This document shows, piece by piece, positions 22,198 through 32,351 of a stretch of DNA of 64,000 bases. The notes beneath the pieces were generated by a model. The model saw only the letters and a program-made list of their open reading frames with translations, was not told where the DNA came from and did no database searches. Position numbers and translations under genes: made by a program. Origin of the DNA: Dryocosmus kuriphilus (taxonomy: Eukaryota; Arthropoda; Insecta; Hymenoptera; Cynipidae); NCBI GenBank assembly GCA_038277395.1, contig CM076195.1, positions 21,042,327 to 21,106,326 of the forward strand. The letters run 5' to 3'. The first letter of the stretch is position 1, and each line of letters opens with the position of its first letter.

Positions 22198-22863
22198 TCA
22201 TTTAATAATACCAGCCTCTCTTAATTCATTAATGATTGAAATTATTTTGAGCAACTTATTTCTGCTTCCAGTTGATTGGGATTTTAAAAGTTGGCGCATT
22301 CGATCTACCAAATCATTCGGATCTTTCCAGTATTCTGAAAATCTTTCTTCTATTTCATATTCAGAGGAAATGTCACTTTCATCATCATCATCATTAATAT
22401 CACCCTCATCCTCATCTTCATTATTTCCATCATCAGCAGCATCATTATTGATTGTCATGGATGGTAAATCATCATGTTGACCAAAATCTTCTCCTTCACC
22501 TTCATCTTCTGATTCTATTTTTCGCTTCTTAACATATGATTCCAATTCAGGTTTAACCCTCTGAGTAATGTCCACAAGTTTCTTTAATGGAGAAGAATAT
22601 AGTTTGATTTCGTCTTGAATAGCTGCATCACCATTAGGTTTAAAATTTTTCTGCTTTCCATGAATTGTGTCACTAGTCTTTCTATTATGTTTATTGCTGT
22701 TTTGAATTATTCTTATAGCTTCAGGCACCTTTGCAGCTTGAAGAAAGCCTTACTCATCATCATCATACACACGATTCTTTGCTGTGCGAGAGTATTTTGC
22801 ATGCCTTTTTAAATTATCGAGTCGTGAATAAACTCTTGAGCAATTTGGACATGTGGAAGCCAT
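22198..22863 (-). pseudogene. Zinc-finger, acidic-middle protein of unknown function in the palindrome centre
   Basis: From an ATG at 22863 the frame runs 222 codons with a single in-frame TAA (22750-22752, codon 38). Residues 1-21 give a half zinc finger, CPNC...LKRH; the second histidine is not in place. The middle is very acidic (about residues 110-160, D/E runs after a KKRK basic patch at 93-97). The C-terminus has a helical ending, DLVDRMRQLLKSQS to ELREAGIIK. A TATATAAA box lies 48-55 bases upstream (22911-22918). I do not recognise the family. The only gene of this element, it could be a regulator or a relic of an accessory viral gene. Confidence 0.6.
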
Positions 22864-22910
22864 TTTGTCGCTGCCACAACACGAATGACAGTTCGGTCAC
22901 TAGTGCTGAG

Positions 22911-22918
22911 TTTATATA
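22911..22918 (-). promoter_or_regulatory. TATA box upstream of the zinc-finger frame
   Basis: TATATAAA on the minus strand, 48 bases before the ATG at 22863, directly followed upstream by the GAG repeat. Position fits a short-leader promoter. Confidence 0.45.
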
Positions 22919-23124
22919 CTGAGGAGGAGGAGGAGGAGGAGGAGGAGGAGGAGGAGGAGGGGGGAAGGGAGGATATAAACATAACCTCTAATATTGAATA
23001 CCACTTTCCCTTTTCCAGCTCTGAAAATGTTCCCTGAAATTTATTTTACCCTTTCCAGCTCATAAAACGGAGGACAAGATAGGTGAGGACCAGGAGCCTG
23101 CTCATGATCCTCATCCACCTTGTC

Positions 23125-26100
23125 AACTTGCATGAAAATATGTAGTATGACGTCATATCTCAAGAATTCCATGTAACCTGATACTATTGTTTGTGCAATT
23201 TCTCAGAATTTTATGTCATTTGATACACATTGGTCAAAAATGTAAGTCTAACATTGGTTCGGCTTAAAATTTATATGCAAATAAATTGTTCAAAAATTTC
23301 ATAGCTGTACTTCACTCATCTAACATTATCTCTTTATTAATTCCTGAGTGTTCACCCTTTAATCTTTACTAAAAGACGATTTTCAACAATTATTTTATAA
23401 AATTATATTGTAGTAGTTTATCTTATGAAAATAAAGAAGTACTTTTCCTTGAAAGGAAAGACTTTAAACTATTTCTGCATATTTTCAACTGGACAATTGC
23501 TCTTTTAATTAACTTTTTATTTAGCATGGACATGAACCCTTTTTTCACAAGAATCATATTATTAACATTACAAAATTTTAATATATTATTGAGATATTTG
23601 TAAAACGCTTTACTAGAATCTTCTTTAGTCTTTTATAAATTCCCATGAATAAAATATATATGCTTTCAAATAAGTTAATGCATCACACCATCTACTCAAC
23701 GCTCTTATCTTTTTTCACAGCATATTATATTACAATATTGGCGTCATACTTGCTATGAAAAATGTTTAATCTGGATATATATTGAGAGAATATTCTTTCC
23801 TCGTGGTAAAGTAATACTAGCTTTTTAGTTTATTGATATGGCGAGTAAAACGAAAAGTATAATAGTATAATAAGGATTAGATTAATATAATCGCTCTAGA
23901 TCATACTGAAAAGCAAAGTGCAGATTAAAATGTTTAGATTTAATAACTCTTTAAGCTTCTGCACCATATAGTATAGTATAGTATAGTTTTGCATGGTATA
24001 TTATTGTAGCGATCAACGAATGGATTTTCAAACATATCTGAATTCTATGTAACTTGATACCATTGTTGATATTAAATTTCTGGAAAGTGGGGGTAAATCC
24101 TGTTTAAACTTGCATGGAAATATGTAGTATGACGTCATATCTCAAGAATTCCATGTAACCTGATACTAATGTTTGTGCAATTTCTCAGAATTTTATGTCA
24201 TTTGATACACATTGGTCAAAAATGTAAGTCTAACATTGGTTAGGCTTAAAATTTATATGCAAATAAATTGTTCAAAAATTTCATAGCTGTACTTCACTCA
24301 TCTAACTTTATCTCTTTATTAATTCCAGAGTGTTCACCCTTTAATCTTTACTAAAAGACGATTTTCAACAATTATTTTATAAAATTATATTGTAGTAGTT
24401 TATATTATGAAAATAAAGAAGTACTTTTCCTTGAAAGGAAAGACTTTAAACTATTTCTGCATATTTTCAACTGGACAATTGCTCTTTTAATTAACTTTTT
24501 ATTTAGCATGGACATGAACCCTTTTTTCACAAGAATCATATTATTAACATTACAAAATTTTAATATATTATTGATTGAGATATTTGTAAAACGCTTTACT
24601 AGAATCTTCTTTAGTCTTTTATAAATTCCCATGAATAAAATATATATACTTTCAAATAAGTTAATGCATCACACCATCTACTCAACGCTCTTATCTTTTT
24701 TCACAGCATATTATATTACAATATTGGCGTCATACTTGCTATAAAAAATGTTTTAATCTGGATATATATTGAGAGAATATTCTTTCATTGTGGTACAGTA
24801 ATACTAGCTTTTTAGTTTATTCATATGAGGAGTAAAACGAAACAGATCAATGTAACCCTGAAAAATTCTTGAAAATATTTTTGTAGTCTATAATATAAGA
24901 GCATAAATTTCATCAATAACTTTAGGTCTTGGAATTTACTTAATATCGGATTTCCTGCCTATGCATGACCTCATGTGATTTGTGCGATCGAACCCTCAGC
25001 ATACAGACATTAGACTTACGTTTTGTCAAATTACTCCTAAAGAATAAAATGCCTAATATCTATCTAGAATCCATTTATAGATAAAAGCAAAGACCGTCAA
25101 ACGCACGCGCTACGTTTTACTTTGATAAGGAAAGACTTTAAATCATTTCTGCATATTTTGAACTGAACAATTGCTCTTCTAATTAATTTTTTATTCAGCA
25201 TGGACATGAACCCTTTTTTCACAAGAATCATATTATTAACATTACAAAATTTCAATATATTATTGAGATACTTGTAGAACGCTTTACTAGAATCTTCTTT
25301 AGTCTTTTATAAATTCCCATGAATAAAATATATATACTTTCAAATAAGTCATCCACTCAACACTGTTATCTTTTTTTCATACCATAACACATTAGGGAAG
25401 TAATAAATCATGTCGATTATCTTATATATAAACACATTCCATAACTATATGTTACAGAAATCGGATACTTTTAATGGCATAGATTCTTCAATAAGTCTCC
25501 CTATGCTTTATAGAACAAAGATTCCTTCGTAATCAGATCAGATTGTGATCTACTTTTAAATTTTATTTTAACGCATTACGGAAGCAATAAATTATATCAA
25601 TTAGTAATGCCTCATTCCATCTCTTACACGTGCGCTGTCAAATTCCTGTCACATAATTATTATATTATATTTTCATGATATATTTTATAGAACAAAGGGT
25701 TTCTTTATAATCAAGTTAGACACGTTTAGGCAGGTTTGTAGTGTACACGATAAACACATTCCATAATTCTTAGAAGATGACGTAATTTCTGACAACTGAC
25801 AAATTTCTTGGAAAAATATATTAGGGAAGTAATAAATCATGTCGATTAGCTTATATATAAACACATTCCACAACTATAGGTTACAGAAATCGGATACTTT
25901 TAATGTTATAAATTCTTCAATAAGTCTCCCTATGTTTTATATAACAAAGATTCCTTCGTCATCAGATCAGATTGTGACCTACTTTTGAATTTTATTTTAA
26001 CGCATTACGGAAGCAATAAATTATATTAATTAGTAATGCCGCATTTCATCTCTTACACGTGCGCTGTCAAATTCTTGTCACATAATTACTATACTATATT

Positions 26101-26576
26101 TTCATGATATGTTTTATAGAACAAAGAGTTTCTTTATAATCAAGTTAGACACGTTTAGGCAGGTTTGTAGTCTACATGATAAACACATTCCATAATTCTT
26201 AGAAGATGACGTAATTTCTACTAACTGACAAATTTCTTGGATAAATGTATTAGGGAAGTAATAAATCATGTCGATTAGCTTATATATATATATATATATA
26301 AACACATTCCATCTCTTACACATGCGCTGTCAAATTCTTGTCGCATAATGACTTTATTATATCCTCTTGACACGTGGCATAGGAGAAAGAGAGAGAGGGG
26401 TAGAGAGAGAGTGAGAGATTTGTTTATGCAAAATTCATGTTTAACAATCGCGTATTATTTATTTACTGACGTCACTCCGGCTAGGTGCTTAGCGCGGACT
26501 TGAACCGCTTTAGCTCTCGATGTCGGTAACTGTCGGTAACAGGGATCTTGGATTAGAACCCGCCCTGCTCATCTAC
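23125..26576. repeat. Right arm of giant palindrome
   Basis: Inverted counterpart of 16886-20110. It has a direct duplication (23125-23870 against 24100-24835). Its terminal 500 bases mirror the left end, including the GGTTCAAGTCC patch in reverse and the GA-rich tract at 26385-26415. Confidence 0.85.
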
Positions 26577-27143
26577 TTCGGTGTGATACTTAATCAATTA
26601 GATGATGAAAAAAAAGAACATCCAGTGTCATACGCGAGCAGAAGTCTAGCTAAAGCTGAAAAAAATTATTCCACAACAGAGAAATACCGACATTTATTTT
26701 ACGGAAGAAGATTCAAGGTAATTCAAGGTATACACTGACTACCAGCCTATTATAGGTTTACTTACTGCAAAACACAATAATATGTCAAGTCGACTCTTCA
26801 GATTAATCCAGAAAGTAGGTGATTACAATATAGAAGTAATTTATAGAAAGGGAAAGAAAAATGCAAATGATGATGCGCTGAGTCGAGCATTCCCCATCGA
26901 ACCGACACCTGGGACAAGTCAAGAAAATAGAAATGACGAAGACATTCATTTGAAATTCCCTTCAACACCGGAAACATCAAGGCAATCGCCGAAATTCTTG
27001 AAGAAATTAATGCTCAAACCTTAGCAATGGAGGAATTAACAGATAGTCCTCCAAGCTCAGAAATTCCACTTGATAAAAGAACCCACACAGAAGAACCAGC
27101 AGAGGAATTAGAAGACGAAAATTTAGTAATACGAAAAGTACAT
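26577..27143 (+). pseudogene. Element 2 RNase H, second part, and start of the RNase H-integrase linker
   Basis: Continues the RNase H frame cut at 16885. After the target duplication come VSYASRSLAKAEKNYSTTEK and a short frame-broken patch with a stop near 26738. Then 26782-27024 holds the C-terminal RNase H motifs (RLFRLIQKVGDYN, IEVIYRKGKKNANDDALSR), so the final catalytic Asp is present. Acidic linker sequence follows, to the next insertion at 27152. Confidence 0.85.
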
Positions 27144-27151
27144 GCAGACGC

Positions 27152-27888
27152 CTCCGATTTGATTCATTCTGAAGTATATTTTAGAGCACTAAAAAATAAG
27201 GTACACGTATTTTTTTATACGTGCCAGAATTCATATTTAGGGGGTGAAATCACCCTTCAAAGTTTTAGAATAATTACTTTAGAAATATACTTTCCAGAGA
27301 AATTAATTATTAGGAGGCAGTGTAAATATTGTTTAAACTGTAATTATGTTATTAAATTGCAGTAAAATATTTATTTTCCAACCATCACCCCCTTATACGT
27401 AGGGTTAACTACCCCCTATGGCTAACGTACACAAAAATTCCTGATTATCATTCAAGTGAAATTTTATTTTTGATTGATTAATGAAGTGGTATAAAAAATA
27501 CAAGACGTTATATCCTTTCACACTCCATGCCAGATTTAAAGAGGGTAAACAGCCGTTAATTTAAATTTTTATTTCCTTAATCGTTTGTAACAGTTGCAGT
27601 TTAATGGTCGTAGTGAAAAATTCTCTTCTGGGCAGATAACATTGTGGAAATTGAAAACATCGCTGTCTACCGGCATGAGGCACCCCCATTCTAATTCGAA
27701 GGGGGTAAACCACCCTCAAAGCACTTTTCATATTCATGAAGCATTTCAAGTGTTGCAAATTAATTATTGTGGTATACAAAATTTTACAGAAATTTCTTTT
27801 ATTTATTTCCTATAATATGTTGTACAAAATGAAATTGTTTTACGGTAGTTAGATATATTCTGCGAGATATTATTCTTCATATTTATTA
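27152..27888 (+). repeat. Terminal inverted repeat, left
   Basis: Inverted copy of 30195-30923, closely matching throughout by eye. It contains smaller self-complementary patches such as GGGGGTGAAATCACCC and CCCCCTTATACGTAGGG that may be transposase sites. Confidence 0.85.
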
Positions 27889-28417
27889 CACATATGGTGA
27901 TCTTGAAAGAAATGTTTGATACACAATGATTTTTTACAGCAAGAACATCTAATAACTGGCGTTTCATCACAATATGCACATTTTATTTGTGAAGATTCTC
28001 CAAAGGCAAAATCTACGGGATTTTCAAAATCTTGCGGCCTATTATCTACATAACCACTTTTATACCATGAGTACTGGAAAAGGTTTTTATATCTCGGAGA
28101 GGATAGTTGATTGTGAACAAGAGATTGGAGTTTAATAATATTGTTTCTCAAGTGAAGATTTATTTTATAATTATGTAATAAAACATCATCCGGAAAACGT
28201 TTAACAAAATTTTTCCAAACTCGAAATTCATAAACGTCTAATGGCTGGATCATACCTGTGGTTCCTTTTGGAATAACTTTAGGTATGACAGTTTTACCAG
28301 CAGGTGTTTCTTTTCCTATAGTGTCGGGACAGTGCCCAGTCCATGAGTCCAATAAAAACACACTTGTACTCCCAGTATTAGGAAAAAATACTTCTTTTAT
28401 CCACTTATTGAAATGGT
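27870..28417 (-). CDS. DDE_1 transposase, exon 2
   Basis: Second exon, 182 codons plus two bases, from a TATAG acceptor at 28418-28422 to a stop inside the left terminal repeat. It carries the second catalytic Asp in FLLDSWTGHCP and the third in GMIQPLDVYEFRVWK, the signature ending of the DDE_1/CENP-B/Tigger group. The C-terminus holds a Cys/His cluster (CAYC, CSCC, LCIKH, HHMC) likely to bind zinc. The frame is open and joins exon 1 in phase, giving about 502 codons overall. No stop or frameshift was seen, so activity cannot be excluded. Confidence 0.85.
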
Positions 28418-28488
28418 CTATAAAAATTATGTGAAAAGATGTTCAAAGTTATAAAAATAAAGAAAAATATAAAATTAGCTTCGCATAC
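28418..28488 (-). other. Transposase intron (71 bp)
   Basis: Reverse-strand donor CAG/GTATGC at 28488 and acceptor TTTATAG/ACC at 28418. Reading without splicing hits a stop four codons into the intron; splicing joins a KLTS end to a HFNKWIKEVFFP start, the expected wording for this transposase family. The intron is AT-rich and short, as is common in insects. Confidence 0.85.
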
Positions 28489-29449
28489 CTGATGTAAGCT
28501 TTCCAGATTTTGAAGACGTTACGAATACATTAGATGGTCTGAATAATGTTCCTTCTACAACTGGTCCAAATTTCCCACTTGGTTCTTTCAGGACCATAAA
28601 TAATGGAGACAACAATCTTCCGTCGGCACTGATGATAGGTTGAATTGTGTAGCTGTGGGTGGTCGAAGATATAGATTGTACAACACACTTAACTTTTTTT
28701 TGACCTTCCACTGCTAAACATCTTCCTGAATGCAGCTCCAATTGGAAGCCACTTTGATCCGTATTATAAACATTTTGAATTCCGTACTGCTTTATCAATG
28801 GCTTCACTTTATTGACGAAATCAACTGCTTTCTGCTTCAATATCTCACTATCTTCTATTGATTTCCGTGTTACAAATTCCGTTACTGTTCTCGAAGCAAT
28901 ATGATGAGCTTTTTTAAATTTATATATCCACTTTCCGGAAGCTGTAAGGACCATTTCATTGTTATTCTGATTCCTGTAAGCTTCTAGAGCCCACCTACGG
29001 AGATCTCGGTCATGAACAATAAACCCAGCATTAAGAGCATCATTAAATTCTTTAATTACAAATTCTGTTATTTCAAATAATTTATCTTTTCTTGTTCCCT
29101 CTGCTTCTACTTGCTGAGCCCACCTTCTTAACTGACGTTCAGAAGATAGACATCGGAACATATGTTGAACAGTGTGAAATTTTCTTCTTTTCTTTCCTCC
29201 GTCTGCGTTTTTCCAGTATTCAACAGCTGTTCTTTTATATTCAAAATCCACATCAGTGTCTTTCTGCGAGCAAATTCCCACAAGTTCATTCTTTTCTGTC
29301 CCACTGATCTTGTTGTCATCATCATCATCAATTATTCCAATTTCCAATTCTTTGAACGGTTCTTGAAAGTCTAAAGACTGTTCCTCATGTATTTCCACAT
29401 TGAATTGAAATATAGTGTCAAGTAACAATTGTTTAAATTTTTCTGCCAA
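28489..29449 (-). CDS. DDE_1 transposase, exon 1
   Basis: About 320 codons. An acidic N-terminus (with a DDDDDN run) is followed by a helix-turn-helix-like region and a second DNA-binding segment (RRWALEAYRNQ, KWIYKFKKAHHIASRTVTEFVTRK) of CENP-B type. The catalytic core starts with VYNTDQSGFQLELHSGR (first Asp). The true start is uncertain: the first codon at 29449 is TTG, the same frame stays open upstream to a stop near 29550 without an ATG, and an ATG in another frame lies at about 29544. An upstream exon or a small indel is possible. Confidence 0.82.
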
Positions 29450-29574
29450 AAAGTCTCCTCCCGTGTTATAGGTGTCTCCGTTAAATACATTGTTTGAAAC
29501 GATGCAAGAAGAAGATTTATTACGTTTACAGGATTCACGATCATTTTAGCAATATTTTTCAAAATTTATTTCTC

Positions 29575-30194
29575 ATCACCTTATTTCACAGTCTCTTGAG
29601 GTAGCTACTAATTTTTTTACATGTAAATTTCTTTTTATATACTAACATTGAATTTGCACACGTTACCATATTTTTAGAGATGCACGCTGAGGCGATAATT
29701 TTTTTGTGGTACCGTGTGCAAATTGCCAGATATGTACAACACATACACATTACGCGTAAGACAAATGCAATATACTAACATTGAATTTGCACACGTTACC
29801 ATATTTTTAGAGATGTACGCCGAGATATTGAGAATTGAAAGATATCGTGAATAATAGCGAGAATATTCGTCTGAAAGTTGATAAACCTTATCAGTCATGA
29901 AACATAGGTAGTGTTTATAATTTCTGGATTGCTTTTTTAAGAAACAAAGGAAAGAAATATTTCCCTTATGAAACTTTGCTTTTAGGTCGAGATATAGAGG
30001 TGAAGACTAGGGCGTTCAAAATAAACTTCATGTTTCTTTGCTTACAATTAATCACTCACACGAAAATCTTGTTCCATTTGATGAAAAATGCCCAATTTTC
30101 TGGGATTTCGAACAGTCTCATGAAGAAACAAAAATTGAATTAACGTTAATTACCATTAAAAAAAGTAAGTGTATAACATGGAACATGTCATAAA
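29575..30194. other. Non-coding part of the DDE_1 element
   Basis: Between the transposase 5' end and the right terminal repeat. It holds a direct repeat, ATACTAACATTGAATTTGCACACG (29639-29662 and 29772-29795), followed in both cases by TTACCATATTTTTAGAGATG. It may contain the promoter. No gene. Confidence 0.6.
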
Positions 30195-30923
30195 TATGAA
30201 GAATAATATCTCGTAGAGTATATGTAAATTCCGTAAAACAATTCATTTTCTACAACATATTATAGGAAATAAATAAAATAAATTTCTGTAAAATTTTTTA
30301 TACCACAATAATTAATTTGCAATGTTTGAAATGCTTCATGAATGTGAAAAGTACTTTGAGGGTGGTTTACCCCCTTCGAATTAGAATGGGTGTGCCTCAT
30401 GCCGGCAGACAGCGATGTTTTCAATTTCCACAATGTTCTCTGCCCTGAAGAGCATTTTTCACTACGACCATTAAACTGCAACTGTTACAAACGATTAAGG
30501 AAATAAAAATTTAAATTAAGGGTTGTTCACCCTGTTTAAATCTGACATGGAGTATGAAAAGATATAACGTCTTGTATTTTTTATACCACTTCATTAATCA
30601 ATCAAAAATAAAATTTGACTTGGATGATAATCAGGAATTTTAGTGTACGTTAGCGATAGGGGGTAGTTAACCCCCCGTCTAAGGGGGTGATGGTTGGAAA
30701 ATAAATATTTTACTGCAATTTGATAACATAATTACAGTTTAAGCAATATTTACACTGCCTCCTAATTATTAATTTCTCTGGAAAGTATATTTCTAAAGTA
30801 ATTATTCGAAAACTTTGAAGGGTGATTTCACCCCCTAAATATGAATTCTGGCACGTATAAAAAAATATGTGTACCTTATTTTTTAGTGCTCTAAAACATA
30901 CTTCAGAACGAATCAAATCGGAG
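30195..30923 (-). repeat. Terminal inverted repeat, right
   Basis: Inverted copy of 27152-27888, ending GAATCAAATCGGAG next to the target duplication. Confidence 0.85.
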
Positions 30924-31281
30924 GCGGACGCTTGGGTAACCTTCCTTGTCAGAGAAATGTCAGAGGAAGAAATCAGGAAAAGAATAAACTCAGAAAGAAA
31001 TTACGTCACAAATGACACAGATTACATAAAAAGGTTTAACAAGGCACAGGAACTAAAAATCACAAAATTTGATGATGCTGAATTTCAAACAAAAATCAGA
31101 GGCCAAATTATACCAACTACTCAATTTATTAAAAGTAATAGCTCGGATTTACAAATTAATGGAGCACTATTTAGAACACCGATTAGCGCAAATACTTTGG
31201 ACAGAGGAAGAAACGGAAGAACCAAAAATATAATTGAATAACTCATTGTTCAACAGAAGAAGAATATATTTATATATGCTA

Positions 31282-31282
<1 letters not shown>
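30924..31282 (+). pseudogene. Element 2 pol, RNase H to integrase linker
   Basis: The frame continues from 27143 across the excised transposon and stays open to 31241 with EEEIRKRINSERNYV and KITKFDDAEFQTKIRG, Lys/Glu-rich sequence with no recognised fold. An (AT)n tract (31283-31318) then separates it from the integrase. Confidence 0.6.
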
Positions 31283-31323
<41 letters not shown>

Positions 31324-31324
31324 T

Positions 31325-32050
31325 ATGAAATTGTTAGGAGAAAAAAGAAAATATAATATAAAAACCTTTTGGCCTAAGATAATTAGGCAGGAGGACAGAA
31401 TGTTACATATAATACTCAGCACACATGAGAACTCACATTGGGCAGTGGATAAAATGATAAAAAAAATTGAGGAAAAATACTGTTGGAAAGAAATGAGGAA
31501 ACAAGTTGAGAACTCATGTCAAAAGTTGTCCGGTATGTAGACACAAACAAAATGAGAGAAGAATTAGAGCCGATGCTGCTTTAATAGAACCTCCCAAAAA
31601 ATCTTTCGACGTTATTAACGTCGATAAATTTGCTTTAAAAGGAAAAGAATATCTCTTGGTAATCGATAGTTTAAAAAGATATATCTGGATTTTCCCCGTA
31701 AGCAAAGGAGGAGTTTTTGACGTTCTAAAAAATTTCTGACACTCAATACCAACACATAAAAAGATAATTTCAGATAATGAACGTGTACTACAAGGGAAAA
31801 ATATTCATAATCTATACTTCAAATTAGGAATAGAACTAATAAAGATGTCCGCATACCACTCAGAAAGCAATGGCTTAGCAGAAAGAGTAATTGGGACAAT
31901 CAAGAGTATAGCCAACAACTTTCAAGGAGATACAACACAAAACATATTATAAGCAATAAGAAGCTACATTGAATCAACTCATCTAAGTACAACGTATACA
32001 CCACAGGAATTAATGTACATCGAGAAAAAATTTGAGGAAGAAGACAAGTA
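31325..32050 (+). pseudogene. Element 2 integrase
   Basis: The zinc-binding N-terminus is visible as HENSHW then CPVC, split by a frameshift near 31510. The catalytic core gives INVDKF, IISDNERVLQ and YHSESNGLAERVIGTI, so the D, D and E residues are all kept. Stops at 31738 and 31951 break it. The wording AERVI rather than LERSH is typical of the errantivirus branch. The C-terminal domain (about 32080-32340, with GETILIKLQ-like sequence) is badly decayed. Confidence 0.9.
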
Positions 32051-32351
32051 AACAATCAAAAGAGAAAGAATAGAAAGAAAAAAGACACAATTACAAGACG
32101 CACGAAGGAAAATTAGGGCAATGAAAGAGAAAAATCAACAAAGACCAAGAACTGGAAGGGAAGAAAATTATGATGTAGGGGAAACTATATTAATAAAACT
32201 ACAAGACGAACAGAATGGAGGACGTCCCATGTGTGACCAGAACTCTTAGTGATAAGAAAAGTGAATAATCACACTAAAATAGTTATCATATTCAGAAGGG
32301 GCAAAGAAGAAATGCGACATTTTAATCAAATAAAGAAGTACACCGAAAATT

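Larger units (their letters stand above)
16886..26576. mobile_element. Giant palindromic element (9.7 kb) with central zinc-finger gene
   Basis: Near-inverted arms of roughly 3.2-3.5 kb (16886-20110 and 23125-26576) flank a 3 kb centre. The ends begin GTAGATGAGCAGGGCGGGTT and are inverted copies. The target duplication is TTCGGTG (16878-16884 and 26577-26583), 7 bp, or 8 bp with one mismatch, and removing the insert restores the RNase H frame of element 2. The arms hold internal direct repeats, CT/GA microsatellites near the ends (17046-17080, 26385-26415) and several ATGACGTCAT palindromes. No transposase was found, so this is a non-autonomous foldback element or an inverted-repeat virus-like element. 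7-8 bp duplications fit hAT or P-type transposases. Confidence 0.85.
27152..30923. mobile_element. DNA transposon with DDE_1 (pogo/CENP-B-like) transposase
   Basis: Terminal inverted repeats of about 730 bp (27152-27888 and 30195-30923) start CTCCGATTTGATTC. The flanks GCAGACGC (27144-27151) and GCGGACGC (30924-30931) form an 8 bp target duplication with one mismatch, and removal restores the element 2 reading frame. One intron-containing transposase lies inside on the minus strand. Long repeats and an 8 bp duplication are not what pogo/Tc1/mariner relatives usually show (short repeats, TA), so the superfamily assignment is open. Confidence 0.85.

Noticed and set aside
22232..22480. Ser-rich + strand frame
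   Set aside because: Antisense shadow of the Asp/Glu-rich part of the zinc-finger frame at 22198-22863.
16886..26576. Integrated densovirus or other small DNA virus with long inverted repeats
   Set aside because: No replication helicase or capsid motif was seen; only the shape is suggestive. Kept as an alternative within the finding.
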